Origin: Sphingomonas pokkalii
GTDB lineage: Bacteria > Pseudomonadota > Alphaproteobacteria > Sphingomonadales > Sphingomonadaceae
Direction of reading: 5' to 3'
DNA: 64,000 nucleotides
Assembly (NCBI RefSeq): GCF_003096275.1
Contig: NZ_QENQ01000001.1
Span: 334,024-398,023, forward strand
Below, in pieces: positions 20,625 to 28,894 of this stretch; positions within the stretch are counted from its first letter, which is position 1; every line of letters starts with the position of its first letter. The notes under the pieces are model-generated. The model worked only from the letters and a program-made list of their open reading frames with translations, was not told the DNA's origin and did not search any database. A program made the position numbers and the translations under genes.

Positions 20625-20629
20625 GGCGC

Positions 20630-21412
20630 TTAGAGCGAGAAGCTTTCGCCGAGATAGAGCCGGCGGACATTCTCGTCGCGGACCAGATCGTCGGGCGAGC
20701 CGGCGAACAGCACCCGGCCGTCATAGATGATATAGCCGCGATCGACGATTTCCAGCGTCTCGCGCACGTTGTGGTCGGTGATCAGCACCCCGATGCCGCG
20801 CTGCTTGAGCTGCTTCACCAGATCGCGAATGTCGCTGATCGAAATCGGATCGATGCCGGCGAACGGCTCGTCGAGCAGGATGATCGTCGGGTTGGCGGCC
20901 AGCGCGCGGGCGATTTCGGCGCGACGCCGTTCGCCGCCGGACAGCGCCATCGCCGCTGAGGTGCGCAGACGGGTGAGGCCGAATTCATCGAGCAGCTCGT
21001 CCAACCGCGCCTGGCGCGCATCGCGATCCGGCTCGGCCAGCTCCAGGACGGCCAGGATGTTCTTCTCGACGCTGAGGCCTCGGAAGATCGAGGTTTCCTG
21101 CGGCAGATAGCCGAGGCCCAGGATCGCCCGCCGATACATCGGCAGGCGGGTAATATCCTCGCCATCGAGCATGATCCGCCCGCTATCGGGTTTCACCAGC
21201 CCCATCACGGAATAGAAGCAGGTCGTCTTGCCCGCGCCGTTGGGGCCGAGCAGGCCGACGACCTCGCCGCGACCGACCGAGACCGAAACGTCGGTCAACA
21301 CCGTTCGCTTGTCATAGGATTTGGCGATCGAGACGACCGCAAGCCCCTGGTCCGGCAGGGGCGCAGGATCGGCGGCGGAAGAATCAGGCGTGGCGATGGC
21401 GACGTCGCTCAT
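20630..21412 (-). CDS. lptB: LPS export ABC transporter ATP-binding protein LptB
   Basis: The 260-residue ATPase energises the LptB2FG transporter, which extracts lipopolysaccharide or the sphingomonad glycosphingolipid counterpart from the inner membrane. Walker A is GPNGAGKT (56-63), the signature is LSGGE (157-161) and Walker B is IILLDE (177-182) with the catalytic Glu. The linker GIDPISISDI is typical of LptB. About 20 N-terminal residues precede the ABC domain. GCAGGAGC precedes the ATG. It follows lptA by 121 bases and precedes rpoN by five. Confidence 0.96.
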   Translation of the reverse strand: MSDVAIATPDSSAADPAPLPDQGLAVVSIAKSYDKRTVLTDVSVSVGRGEVVGLLGPNGAGKTTCFYSVMGLVKPDSGRIMLDGEDITRLPMYRRAILGLGYLPQETSIFRGLSVEKNILAVLELAEPDRDARQARLDELLDEFGLTRLRTSAAMALSGGERRRAEIARALAANPTIILLDEPFAGIDPISISDIRDLVKQLKQRGIGVLITDHNVRETLEIVDRGYIIYDGRVLFAGSPDDLVRDENVRRLYLGESFSL

Positions 21413-21533
21413 GACGGCTCCTGCAATGGAATCGCGGTTTCACCCCGCCTCGCGCGCGGCTGCGTGGGCGGTTCCTGCATGATAACGCGCGGGAAGGAAA
21501 GGGTTCGCACGCCGGGGCATGGCGGCACCCGGC

Positions 21534-22094
21534 TTATTGCTTGGGCTGCTCGGCCGCGCCGCGCTTGGGAACGGAGAAGCGTCCGGTGACGCGGCCACCC
21601 TGATTCTGCGTTGCCGGCGCGCCCGACGATGCCGAACCGCCAACCCCCGATCCATCGATGGTCGCACGACCGGTATCGAGATTGATCGACAGGCGCCCGC
21701 CCGAGATATTGTTGCCGGCCTGGCGCAGCGTGACCCCGCCGATCATCGTGATCACCCGGCGATCGACATCGTACACGGCATAGTTGGAGCGCGCCGTCTG
21801 GTCCGGCCGGGTCACGGTGACGCCGCCGCCGGCATCGAGTCGCGATGCCTGGGGCGAACCGCTGAGCGCGCTGCCGCTATACGCGACAGTAACGCGCGCG
21901 GCACGCAGCGTCATCTCCGCCTGCCGGATCACCACGTCCCCGGTCAGGATCGCGCGATTGGCGCGATCGTCGAGCTGGATGTTGCGCGCGTCGAAATCGA
22001 TCGGCGCATTGGTGTCGTGCCGGGTCTGCGCGGCGGCCGGAATCGCGACGAGCAGCAGCGGAGCGGCAAGGGCAAGGGCGGAGCGACGGTTCAT
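21534..22094 (-). CDS. lptA: LPS transport periplasmic protein LptA
   Basis: The 186-residue protein has a signal peptide (about residues 1-22) and an OstA-like beta-jellyroll (about 30-150) that forms the periplasmic bridge carrying lipopolysaccharide to the outer membrane. NAPIDFDARNIQLDDRANRAILTG-like strands and SRLDAGGGVTVTRPDQTARS fit the family. The C-terminal 35 residues are low-complexity Gly/Ser/Ala. The start codon overlaps the lptC stop by one base (TGATG), so the two are translationally coupled. Confidence 0.93.
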   Translation of the reverse strand: MNRRSALALAAPLLLVAIPAAAQTRHDTNAPIDFDARNIQLDDRANRAILTGDVVIRQAEMTLRAARVTVAYSGSALSGSPQASRLDAGGGVTVTRPDQTARSNYAVYDVDRRVITMIGGVTLRQAGNNISGGRLSINLDTGRATIDGSGVGGSASSGAPATQNQGGRVTGRFSVPKRGAAEQPKQ

Positions 22095-22738
22095 CAGGGC
22101 CTCTTCGTCTGCTTCGGCACCATCCGCAAGCGGGCATTGCCCTCTAGCGAGATAACGCGGCGATCGAGATCCGCGGTCAACCGATTCGCGCTGAACGTGC
22201 CGGTGGGCGTATTGCCCGTCACCGCGCCACCGCTCGCAAGCATACGCGTCTTCAGGTCGATCGTCGCGTCATTGGTGTTGAGCGTATAGCCATCGCTGGT
22301 CCGAAACCGGATCGGACCGTCGATCGCCACCTGATCGCTATTGAGATTGTAACGCCCGCGATTCGCCACCAGCATCGCCGGCCCCTCGGGCAATTGCAGC
22401 TGGGCACGCAGATCCCTGAGCTGCACCACCGGCTCCGCCGAGCTTTTCTGGATGGCCGAACCGGCATGGAGTTCGAACCGCTGGCCCTTGGCATCGTCAC
22501 CGCGATAATCGGCCGAATCGATTCGCAGCCGTTCCGGCGACATCGCCACCTTGTTCTTGTCCAGCACGAAGCTGACGTCACCGCCCATGAACAGCGGCGC
22601 GGTGACGAGAAAGGCGAACAGCGCCCCGATCGTGATCGGCAACACCACCAGCGCGGTGCGCACGGCGCGATCGTGGCTGCTTCCGGGATGGGCCCAGGAA
22701 CGGCTCTGCGATCGCAACCGGTTGGCGAGTTCGGACAT
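22094..22738 (-). CDS. lptC: LPS export periplasmic anchor protein LptC
   Basis: The 214-residue protein has a cytoplasmic tail, one membrane helix (about residues 28-52) and a periplasmic jellyroll that receives lipid from LptB2FG and passes it to LptA. RNRGRYNLNSDQVAIDGPIRF-like repeats and LIDLKTRM..GGAVTG strands identify it. The frame stays open upstream, but the ATG at 22738 starts the natural cytoplasmic tail. The gene lies 47 bases after rnd and overlaps lptA by one base. Confidence 0.9.
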   Translation of the reverse strand: MSELANRLRSQSRSWAHPGSSHDRAVRTALVVLPITIGALFAFLVTAPLFMGGDVSFVLDKNKVAMSPERLRIDSADYRGDDAKGQRFELHAGSAIQKSSAEPVVQLRDLRAQLQLPEGPAMLVANRGRYNLNSDQVAIDGPIRFRTSDGYTLNTNDATIDLKTRMLASGGAVTGNTPTGTFSANRLTADLDRRVISLEGNARLRMVPKQTKRP

Positions 22739-22785
22739 GGCAGCCTTTGTGGGTAGCCGATCGACAATCGGCAACCGTCGACGAA

Positions 22786-23406
22786 TCAGATATGCGCGAA
22801 GATATCCGTATCCGGCCAGCCAGCCAGATCGAGTTCCGCACGCCAGGGAAGGAAATCGAAACAGGCCTGCGCAAGTTCCGTGCGGCCTTCGCGTTCCAGC
22901 CGGCGATCGAGCTCGACCTTCATCGCGTGCAGATATCGCACGTCCGACGCGGCATAGTCGCGCTGCGCATCCGAAATGTCCGGGCCGCCCCAATCCGAGG
23001 ACTGCTGCTGCTTGGAAATTTCCGCGCCGACCAGCTCGCGCGCCAGATCCTTCAGCCCGTGGCGATCGGTATAGGTGCGCACCAGCCGCGAGGCGGTCTT
23101 GGTGCAATAGACCGGCCCCGCCGTCACGCCGAGATAGAAGCGAATCGCCGCCAGATCGAATCGGGCATAATGATAGAGCTTCAGACGCTCCGGATCGGCC
23201 AGCACCATCCGCAGATTGGGCGCGGCATAGTTGGAACGCGGCCCGAACCGCACCAGATGCTCGTCGCCCGAGCCATCCGAGAGCTGGACCAGGCACAGCC
23301 GGTCGCGCGGAGTGATCAAGCCCATCGTTTCCGTGTCGACGGCGATCGCCGCGCCAGGGGCGAACACGTCTTCGGGCAGGTCTTCTTCGTGGAAATGTAC
23401 AGCCAT
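22786..23406 (-). CDS. rnd: ribonuclease D-like 3'-5' exonuclease
   Basis: The 206-residue protein is a DEDDy exonuclease of the RNase D class without the HRDC domains of the E. coli enzyme. Exo I is IAVDTETMGL, Exo II is YHYARFDLAAI and Exo III is DYAASDVRYL with the tyrosine-type signature. It probably trims 3' ends of tRNA or other RNAs. The ATG at 23406 starts the conserved MAVHFHEEDLP; a longer frame upstream is not supported. It is the first gene of the rnd-lptC-lptA-lptB-rpoN series found in many alphaproteobacteria. Confidence 0.9.
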   Translation of the reverse strand: MAVHFHEEDLPEDVFAPGAAIAVDTETMGLITPRDRLCLVQLSDGSGDEHLVRFGPRSNYAAPNLRMVLADPERLKLYHYARFDLAAIRFYLGVTAGPVYCTKTASRLVRTYTDRHGLKDLARELVGAEISKQQQSSDWGGPDISDAQRDYAASDVRYLHAMKVELDRRLEREGRTELAQACFDFLPWRAELDLAGWPDTDIFAHI

Positions 23407-23772
23407 CGCGCCCGCGTAAACGGGTTGGCGGCGTAGCTCAATGCTTTGCAGCGTCTCCCGCCCTTTCTGCCGCGCTGCGGGGTATCGATACGGGCGAGTC
23501 GCGCGCTCCATTCATCGCGCTGGTGGAGCGCTTCGGCGGCCGGTCGTTGCGCTGCCGCCTGCCCGGAGCACGCAAAACCCCGCATTTTCCCCGTGGCTTT
23601 CAAGACACTTTCCTGCCGCAATCGCGGTTTCCGCGCGAAATTCGTTCGCGCACCCTGTTTTTTTGGGTTATGAAGGGTGTCGGTGGCGCTGCGTTAGTGC
23701 CGGAAGACCAGCGTTTTTCGTCCGGCGCTCAGGTTTTGATTGGTTAGGGCGAACCGGGAAGACGAACAGGGC
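23407..23772 (+). other. 366-bp intergenic region with candidate cold-shock leader
   Basis: No gene is visible between the divergent rnd and cold-shock genes. The right half is unusually T-rich for this genome (a run of seven T near 23659). At 23696-23704 the bases AGTGCCGGA can pair with TCCGGCGCT at 23721-23729, giving a nine-pair stem (one G-U) with a 16-base loop about 45 bases before the ATG. Structured 5' leaders are common in cold-shock genes, so this may be a temperature-responsive leader; that is an inference. Confidence 0.4.
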
Positions 23773-24567
23773 ATGAGTTTCGATAGAGGACGTCGCGGAG
23801 AGCGCGGTGGGCGCGGCAGGGACAAGCGCGATAGTTTCGGCGACGATAACTTCGGCGGCGGCGGCTTCGGCGGCGGCTTCGAAGATCGCGGCGGGTTCGG
23901 CGGCGGCGGCCGCGGCGGCTTCGGCGGCGGCGGTGGTTACGGCGGCGGTGGCGGCGGTGGCTTCCGCAGCGGCGGCGGTTTCGGCGGCGGCGGCGGTGGT
24001 GGCGGCTTCGGCGGCGGCCGTGGCGGCGGCGGTATGCCCCCCCAGGTTGTTGGAGAAGCGACTGGCGTCGTAAAGTTCTTCAACGCGCAGAAAGGCTTCG
24101 GCTTCATCGTTCGCGATGATGGTGGTGAGGATGTGTTTGTGCACATCTCCGCCGTGGAGCAGGCAGGCCTGACTGCGCTGGCGGAAGGTCAGCCGCTCGG
24201 CTTCACGCTCGTCGATCGCGGTGGCCGCATCTCGGCGACCGGCATCAAGATCGATGGTGAGCCGATGGCCGTTACCGAACGTGCGCCGCGCGAAGATTCT
24301 GCCGGTGGCCGCGACGGTGGTGCCCGTGGTGGTCCGCAGCGTCAGCTGACCGGCGAGAAGGCGACCGGCACGGTCAAGTTCTTCAACGCGATGAAGGGCT
24401 TCGGCTTCATCCAGCGCGATGATGGCCAGCCCGATGCCTTCGTGCACATCTCGGCCGTAGAGCGCGCCGGCATGCCGACGCTCAACGAAGGCGACCGGCT
24501 CGAGTTCGAACTCGAAGTCGATCGTCGCGGCAAATACGCAGCGGTGAACCTCTCGCCGCAGCAGTAA
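23773..24567 (+). CDS. double cold-shock-domain protein with glycine-rich N-terminus
   Basis: The 264-residue protein has three parts. Residues 1-88 are a low-complexity Gly/Arg/Phe segment with RGG and GGFGG repeats. The first cold-shock domain (about 94-160) has GVVKFFNAQKGFGFI and DVFVHISAV; the second (about 195-262) has GTVKFFNAMKGFGFI and AFVHISAV, so both keep the RNP1 and RNP2 nucleic-acid-binding motifs. It likely binds single-stranded RNA or DNA as a chaperone. Bacterial CspA is one domain of about 70 residues, and alphaproteobacteria often have double versions. The glycine-rich extension is less usual. GGGC precedes the ATG and a terminator follows. Confidence 0.9.
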   Translation: MSFDRGRRGERGGRGRDKRDSFGDDNFGGGGFGGGFEDRGGFGGGGRGGFGGGGGYGGGGGGGFRSGGGFGGGGGGGGFGGGRGGGGMPPQVVGEATGVVKFFNAQKGFGFIVRDDGGEDVFVHISAVEQAGLTALAEGQPLGFTLVDRGGRISATGIKIDGEPMAVTERAPREDSAGGRDGGARGGPQRQLTGEKATGTVKFFNAMKGFGFIQRDDGQPDAFVHISAVERAGMPTLNEGDRLEFELEVDRRGKYAAVNLSPQQ

Positions 24568-24589
24568 CCCGCACGGGATTACGCGATCG

Positions 24590-24626
24590 AAGGGGCCGGG
24601 CGGCAACGTCCGGCCCCTTTCGTTTC
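24590..24626 (+). terminator. Rho-independent terminator of the cold-shock gene
   Basis: A ten-pair stem (AAGGGGCCGG with CCGGCCCCTT, ten-base loop) is followed by TCGTTTC. It begins 22 bases after the stop codon. Confidence 0.8.
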
Positions 24627-24693
24627 GGGGCACATCGCGCAGTGCAGGCTGGTGGCCCGTGCAAGCGGCGGGCCAACATCACGTCATCTCGCT

Positions 24694-25485
24694 TTAGCGG
24701 ATGAAATAGCCCGCGACTCGCCAGGTCGCACCCTCGCGGGCGAGGATGACGGTTTCGATCGAGTCGCGGCGCTGTGCGAAATCCGTCTCGAACTTGAGAA
24801 CCTCATAGTCGCCATCGGGGGCGCCGGGCAGCGTCTTCGTCCGGATCACCGACTGGAAGTTCCGCGACACCACGGCACCGAGCGGCTGGCGGACCGGCGT
24901 GACCATTTCCGCCCAGCGCGCGGCGGAAACCTGGCCCCGGAACATCGCGCCGGCGTTTTGCCAGCTTTCCGGCCATTTCGACTGGTCGACCAAGGCGAGC
25001 CACGCCCTGGCGGCATCGAGGCTCGCTGCCTGGGCAGCGGCAGCGGCTGGTGCCGGACGCTGGACGTCGGGCGTGGCGGGACTGTGCAGCGCGATGGCCG
25101 CGGCGGCGGCAATGAAAAGCGACATGGTGAGCATTCCTCCACTGAGCCAGGCAAGCCGGTGCACCCGTTGGTGGCGGCGCTGGCCCGGATCGACAGAAGC
25201 CATGGCCGGCGCCTCCGCCGACACCTCGATAGATTCGTCCCCACGCCTTTCGGGGGCGCCCGCCTCGCGCTCGGCGAGCAGGCGTGCCGCCTCTCGGCTG
25301 CTTGCCACGCCCAGCTTCCGGCGCGCATCGCGCAGGCGTTCATTGATGGTGTGCACGGACAGGCCCTGTTCCCGCGCGATCGATTTGGCATCGTGGCCGG
25401 CCAGCAATAGGCGCAACGTCGTCTTCTCGCGTTCGGTGAGCGTCATCTGCGCGCGGTGCGTGTCCGCCGGATCCCCCTGGGTCAT
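24694..25485 (-). CDS. LuxR-type HTH protein with membrane helix and DUF4019 domain
   Basis: The 263-residue protein joins a LuxR-type DNA-binding helix-turn-helix (about residues 14-72; LTEREKTTLRLLLAGHDAKS) to a single membrane helix (about 112-132) and a C-terminal domain of about 115 residues. That domain carries the DUF4019 pattern (LPGAPDGDYEVLKF, ETVILAREGATWRVAGYFI). The topology suggests a cytoplasmic HTH and a periplasmic sensor, as in ToxR-like regulators; that is inference. No autoinducer or receiver domain is present. It starts 68 bases after the ligase stop on the same strand. Confidence 0.85.
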   Translation of the reverse strand: MTQGDPADTHRAQMTLTEREKTTLRLLLAGHDAKSIAREQGLSVHTINERLRDARRKLGVASSREAARLLAEREAGAPERRGDESIEVSAEAPAMASVDPGQRRHQRVHRLAWLSGGMLTMSLFIAAAAAIALHSPATPDVQRPAPAAAAAQAASLDAARAWLALVDQSKWPESWQNAGAMFRGQVSAARWAEMVTPVRQPLGAVVSRNFQSVIRTKTLPGAPDGDYEVLKFETDFAQRRDSIETVILAREGATWRVAGYFIR

Positions 25486-25553
25486 GCGCCGCTTCTACCG
25501 CCTTGGCCGATGGGCGGCCATCGATACCGGGCTGGGGACAAGGAATTTGTCCC

Positions 25554-27131
25554 TCAGGTCACGAGCCGCCGCAGCCCCGCGATCGTGTCCGCCTCGGCGG
25601 CGGGCTTGTCGGTGCGGATACGGGCGATGCGGGGGAAGCGCATCGCGAGGCCGGATTTGTGCCGCTTCGATTCGTGAATCGAATCGAACGCCACTTCCAG
25701 CACCAGCGACTTGTCGGTCTCGCGCACCGGGCCGAAACGGTTGGTCGTGTGGGTGCGGACGTGGCGATCGAGCCATTTCAGTTCTTCGTCGGTGAACCCG
25801 AAATAGGCCTTGCCCACCGGCAGCAACTCGCCCGCATCGCTCCACGCGCCGAAAGTGAAGTCCGAATAGAAGCTGCTGCGTTTGCCCGAACCGCGCTGGG
25901 CATACATCAGCACGCAATCCGCAGTGAGCGGGTCGCGCTTCCACTTGTACCACAGCCCCACCCGCCGGCCAGCAACATAGGGCGAATCGCGTCGCTTGAG
26001 CATCACGCCCTCGATCGCAGCGTCGCGGGCACCGGCGCGGATTTCCTCCAGCGCAGCGAAGTCGGCGGCATCGATCACGGCGGAGAGATCGAACCGCACA
26101 GGATCGAGCCGCGCGACGAATCCCTCCAGTCGCGTCCGGCGCGCCTGCCAGGGGCACTCGCGCAGATCCTCCCTCCCGTCGAACAGGATGTCGTACAGGC
26201 GAACGAAGGCGGGAAATTCGGCCAGCGTCTTTGCCGATACAGTCTTGCGTCCCAGCCGCTGTTGCAACGCGTTGAAGCTGCCCGCCTCGCCGCCCTGCAC
26301 GTCGCCGCGCACCAGCAGTTCGCCATCGAGCACCCCCGGCGTCCCGAAGGCGGCGGCGACCTCGGGGAAGCTGCGGGTGATGTCGTCGCCTGCACGACTG
26401 TAGAGTCGCGACTCCCCACCGGCATGGACGAGCTGGACGCGGATGCCGTCCCATTTCCATTCGGCCGCATAGTCGGTGAGGCTGAGCTGCACCGCGTCGA
26501 GCGGGTGGGCGAGCATGAACGGGCGGAAGACCGGCACATCCTCGACGCGCGGCTGCTCGCCGCGGCCCTCGGCCCAGTCGAACAGCCGGCCATAGGGCGG
26601 CACCAGCCCGTGCCACAGCTCTTCCACGGCTTCGACCTCGAGCCCGAAGGCCTGGGCCAGGGCGGTCTTGGCGAGCCGCGCGGAAATGCCGACGCGCAGG
26701 GCCCCCGTCGCCAGCTTGAGCAACGCATAGCGCTCGTCCGCCGCCAACCGATCGAGCATTGCCGCCAGCACCCCCGGCGCATCCGAGCGCGACAGCGTCG
26801 CCAGCCTCGCCACGACCTGCGCGAGCGTCAGCGGCGCGGCGTCGGCGGGCGGAACGCTTGGCTCGGGCCAGAGCAGCGCAATGGTTTCCGCCGAATCGCC
26901 CACGAAATCGCGACTCATGCCGTACAGCACCGGATCGACCCGCGCCTCGATCATCGCCCGCAGCACCGCGGGCTTCACCCCCGGCAGATCGAGCCCCCCG
27001 GTCAACGCCGCCATCGCCCAGCCGCGATCGGGATCGGGAGTGGCGCGCAGATAGGCACCGATCAGGCGCAGCTTGGCATTGCGCGAGCGGGTGTAGATCA
27101 GCCGGTCGAGCAGGTCGGCAAAAGCGCGCAT
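25554..27131 (-). CDS. cisplatin-damage-response ATP-dependent DNA ligase
   Basis: The 525-residue enzyme seals DNA nicks with ATP. The adenylation motif I is EWKWDGIR with nucleophile Lys226. The ATP-ligase N-terminal region is 1-200, the adenylation domain about 205-400 and the OB fold about 405-520, with motif V IEGVMLKRRDSPY and the KWKRDP region. This subfamily, starting MRAFADLLDRLIYTRSRN, is the one that occurs with the DEXH helicase and MBL exonuclease found elsewhere in this window. It is 33 bases downstream of the racemase gene and probably co-transcribed. The cell must also have the essential NAD-dependent LigA elsewhere. Confidence 0.95.
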   Translation of the reverse strand: MRAFADLLDRLIYTRSRNAKLRLIGAYLRATPDPDRGWAMAALTGGLDLPGVKPAVLRAMIEARVDPVLYGMSRDFVGDSAETIALLWPEPSVPPADAAPLTLAQVVARLATLSRSDAPGVLAAMLDRLAADERYALLKLATGALRVGISARLAKTALAQAFGLEVEAVEELWHGLVPPYGRLFDWAEGRGEQPRVEDVPVFRPFMLAHPLDAVQLSLTDYAAEWKWDGIRVQLVHAGGESRLYSRAGDDITRSFPEVAAAFGTPGVLDGELLVRGDVQGGEAGSFNALQQRLGRKTVSAKTLAEFPAFVRLYDILFDGREDLRECPWQARRTRLEGFVARLDPVRFDLSAVIDAADFAALEEIRAGARDAAIEGVMLKRRDSPYVAGRRVGLWYKWKRDPLTADCVLMYAQRGSGKRSSFYSDFTFGAWSDAGELLPVGKAYFGFTDEELKWLDRHVRTHTTNRFGPVRETDKSLVLEVAFDSIHESKRHKSGLAMRFPRIARIRTDKPAAEADTIAGLRRLVT

Positions 27132-27164
27132 GGACAGAGAGATGGGGCCAGGAAGCCCGCGGCG

Positions 27165-27890
27165 CTAGTGCCCGGTCGCGCTGGGTGCGGCCGGGTCCTC
27201 GGCCAACGTCCATTCCACCGCGGCAGCGGCGTGAATCGCGGTGGTGTCGAACAGCGGGACCGCGCTGTCTTCTGGTCCGACCAGCAGCATGATCTCGGTG
27301 CATCCTAGAATCACCGCCTCGGCCCCCGCCGCTACCAGCCGGGCGATGATCGCCCGATAGGCCTCCCGCGACGCCGGTACGATATGGCCTGCGACCAACT
27401 CCTCATAGATCACCCGGTGCACGGTGTGCCGATCCGCTGCATCGGGAACGATCACCCGTAGCCCGTGCTGGTCGATCAGGCGATCCTTGTAGAAGGATTG
27501 CTCCATGGTGAAGGCGGTACCCAGCAGCCCCACGGTGCCGATGCCCGCGGCCTTGATGCGCCGGGCGGTGGGATCGGCGATGTGCAGCAAGGGAATCGAA
27601 ACCGCCGCCGTCACCGCGTCGGCGATGCGATGCATGGTGTTGGTGCAGATCAGCAGCGTCTCGGCGCCCGCCGTCTCCAGTTGCCGGGCCGCATGGATCA
27701 GCCGTTCCGCGAGCGCATCCCAGTCACCACGGTGCTGCAGCGCCTCGATCTCCGAGAAATCGAACGACCAGAGCAGACATCTGGCGGAGGCGGTGGGGCC
27801 GCGCTGCGCCCGCACGCCCTCGTTGAGGAGGCGATAATAGGCCGCCGAGCTTTCCCAGCTCATCCCGCCGATCAGTCCGATCATCCGCAT
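27165..27890 (-). CDS. aspartate/glutamate racemase family protein
   Basis: The 241-residue cofactor-independent racemase has the two cysteine motifs of the family, LLICTNTMH (about residue 80) and VILGCTEI (about 190), which act as the acid/base pair. The start MRMIGLIGGMSWESSAAYY is typical of YgeA-like members, which racemise aspartate, glutamate or other amino acids. The substrate is not readable. The ATG at 27890 begins the fold. A longer upstream frame is antisense to the next gene and not coding. It lies directly upstream of the ligase. Confidence 0.88.
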   Translation of the reverse strand: MRMIGLIGGMSWESSAAYYRLLNEGVRAQRGPTASARCLLWSFDFSEIEALQHRGDWDALAERLIHAARQLETAGAETLLICTNTMHRIADAVTAAVSIPLLHIADPTARRIKAAGIGTVGLLGTAFTMEQSFYKDRLIDQHGLRVIVPDAADRHTVHRVIYEELVAGHIVPASREAYRAIIARLVAAGAEAVILGCTEIMLLVGPEDSAVPLFDTTAIHAAAAVEWTLAEDPAAPSATGH

Positions 27891-27986
27891 GGCGAGATGT
27901 TGGCACGGGGGAACGACGATAGCCATAACCGGCCCCGTGACCGGCAAGACTTCGAATGGCCGCATCAATACCCTAGGGAGCGGGGG

Positions 27987-28814
27987 ATGAAGCGCTTTCT
28001 CCTCCTGCTCGCCGCCATCGCGATCGGCATCCTTGCCCTGGGCTATCACACCGCTACGCGCGATCCGGTGGTGCGTCGGCTGACCGTGCATCTGCGCGAC
28101 TGGCCGGCGGGCGCGCCGCCGATGCGCGTCGTACTGCTGAGCGACCTGCACGTCGCCGGCCCCGATACACCGCCATCGCGACTCGCCCGCGTCGTGGCGC
28201 AGGTGAATGCGCTGCGACCCGATCTGGTGCTGATCGCCGGCGATATCGAGCAGGAACGCACGATTTCCACGCAGGTCTACAGCGGCGCGGAGGCAAGCGC
28301 CCCGCTCGCCGGGCTGCGCGCGCGGCTCGGCGTGGTCGCGGTGCTCGGCAACCATGATTATTCGAACGCCGGCACCACCGATCTGCCGCCACGCCTGGCC
28401 GCGAATGGCGTGACGGTGCTGCGCAACCAGGCCGTCCGCCGCGGAGCCCTCACCATCGCCGGTGCCGACGATCTGTATCACGGCAAGTTCCGACTCGGCC
28501 GGATGACGCGCGCCGCCGCCGCGCTGCCCGGCCCCGTGGTGGTTCTGAGCCACACGCCCGATGTCGCGCCCAGCCTGCCGCCCTCCTTCCGGCTGGTGCT
28601 CGCCGGCCACACGCATTGCGGCCAGATCGCGCTGCCGCTGATCGGCCCGCCGAAGACGGCATCGCGCTATGGCCGCCGCTTCACCTGCGGACTGATCCGC
28701 GAGCCGGGCCGCGACGTGCTGGTGACTGCCGGGATCGGCACGAGCGGCGTGCCGCTGCGGATCGGTGCGGTGCCCGATCTTTGGCTGCTGACCTTTGACG
28801 GCGCGACGCTTTGA
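27987..28814 (+). CDS. membrane-anchored metallophosphoesterase (YkuE/YaeI-like)
   Basis: The 275-residue protein has an N-terminal signal anchor (about residues 1-21) and a calcineurin-like fold. The metal ligands are in LLSDLHVAG, IAGDIE, GNHDYS, LSHTPD and LAGHTHCGQ. Relatives hydrolyse phosphodiesters such as UDP-sugars or UDP-diacylglucosamine near the membrane; the actual substrate is unknown. The ATG at 27987 follows AGGGAGCGGGGG. The N-terminal anchor argues against its being PdeM, the soluble nuclease sometimes linked to the ATP-dependent ligase. It is divergent from the racemase gene. Confidence 0.88.
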   Translation: MKRFLLLLAAIAIGILALGYHTATRDPVVRRLTVHLRDWPAGAPPMRVVLLSDLHVAGPDTPPSRLARVVAQVNALRPDLVLIAGDIEQERTISTQVYSGAEASAPLAGLRARLGVVAVLGNHDYSNAGTTDLPPRLAANGVTVLRNQAVRRGALTIAGADDLYHGKFRLGRMTRAAAALPGPVVVLSHTPDVAPSLPPSFRLVLAGHTHCGQIALPLIGPPKTASRYGRRFTCGLIREPGRDVLVTAGIGTSGVPLRIGAVPDLWLLTFDGATL

Positions 28815-28894
28815 CGATTCGCAAAGCTGCCGCAATTCGTACCTAGCCTCCCCGCTCGGGCGCGCCTCGCGTCCGATCTGGGAGAGCCTTTTCG

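Noticed and set aside
23425..23500. tRNA-like start GGCGGCGTAGCTCAATGC
   Set aside because: The required T-loop (GGTTCRANTCC) and matching acceptor stem are missing within 90 bases.
23840..24045. Tandem repeat or CRISPR-like array
   Set aside because: The GGC/GGT repetition is the codon pattern of the glycine-rich segment of the cold-shock protein, without spacers.
24694..25485. Quorum-sensing LuxR receptor
   Set aside because: There is no autoinducer-binding domain. The HTH is N-terminal and is followed by a membrane helix and DUF4019.
27987..28814. Metallophosphoesterase as PdeM, the fourth member of the ligase-associated module
   Set aside because: It has an N-terminal membrane anchor and YkuE-like motifs and is divergent from the ligase unit. 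PdeM is soluble and usually in the ligase cluster.
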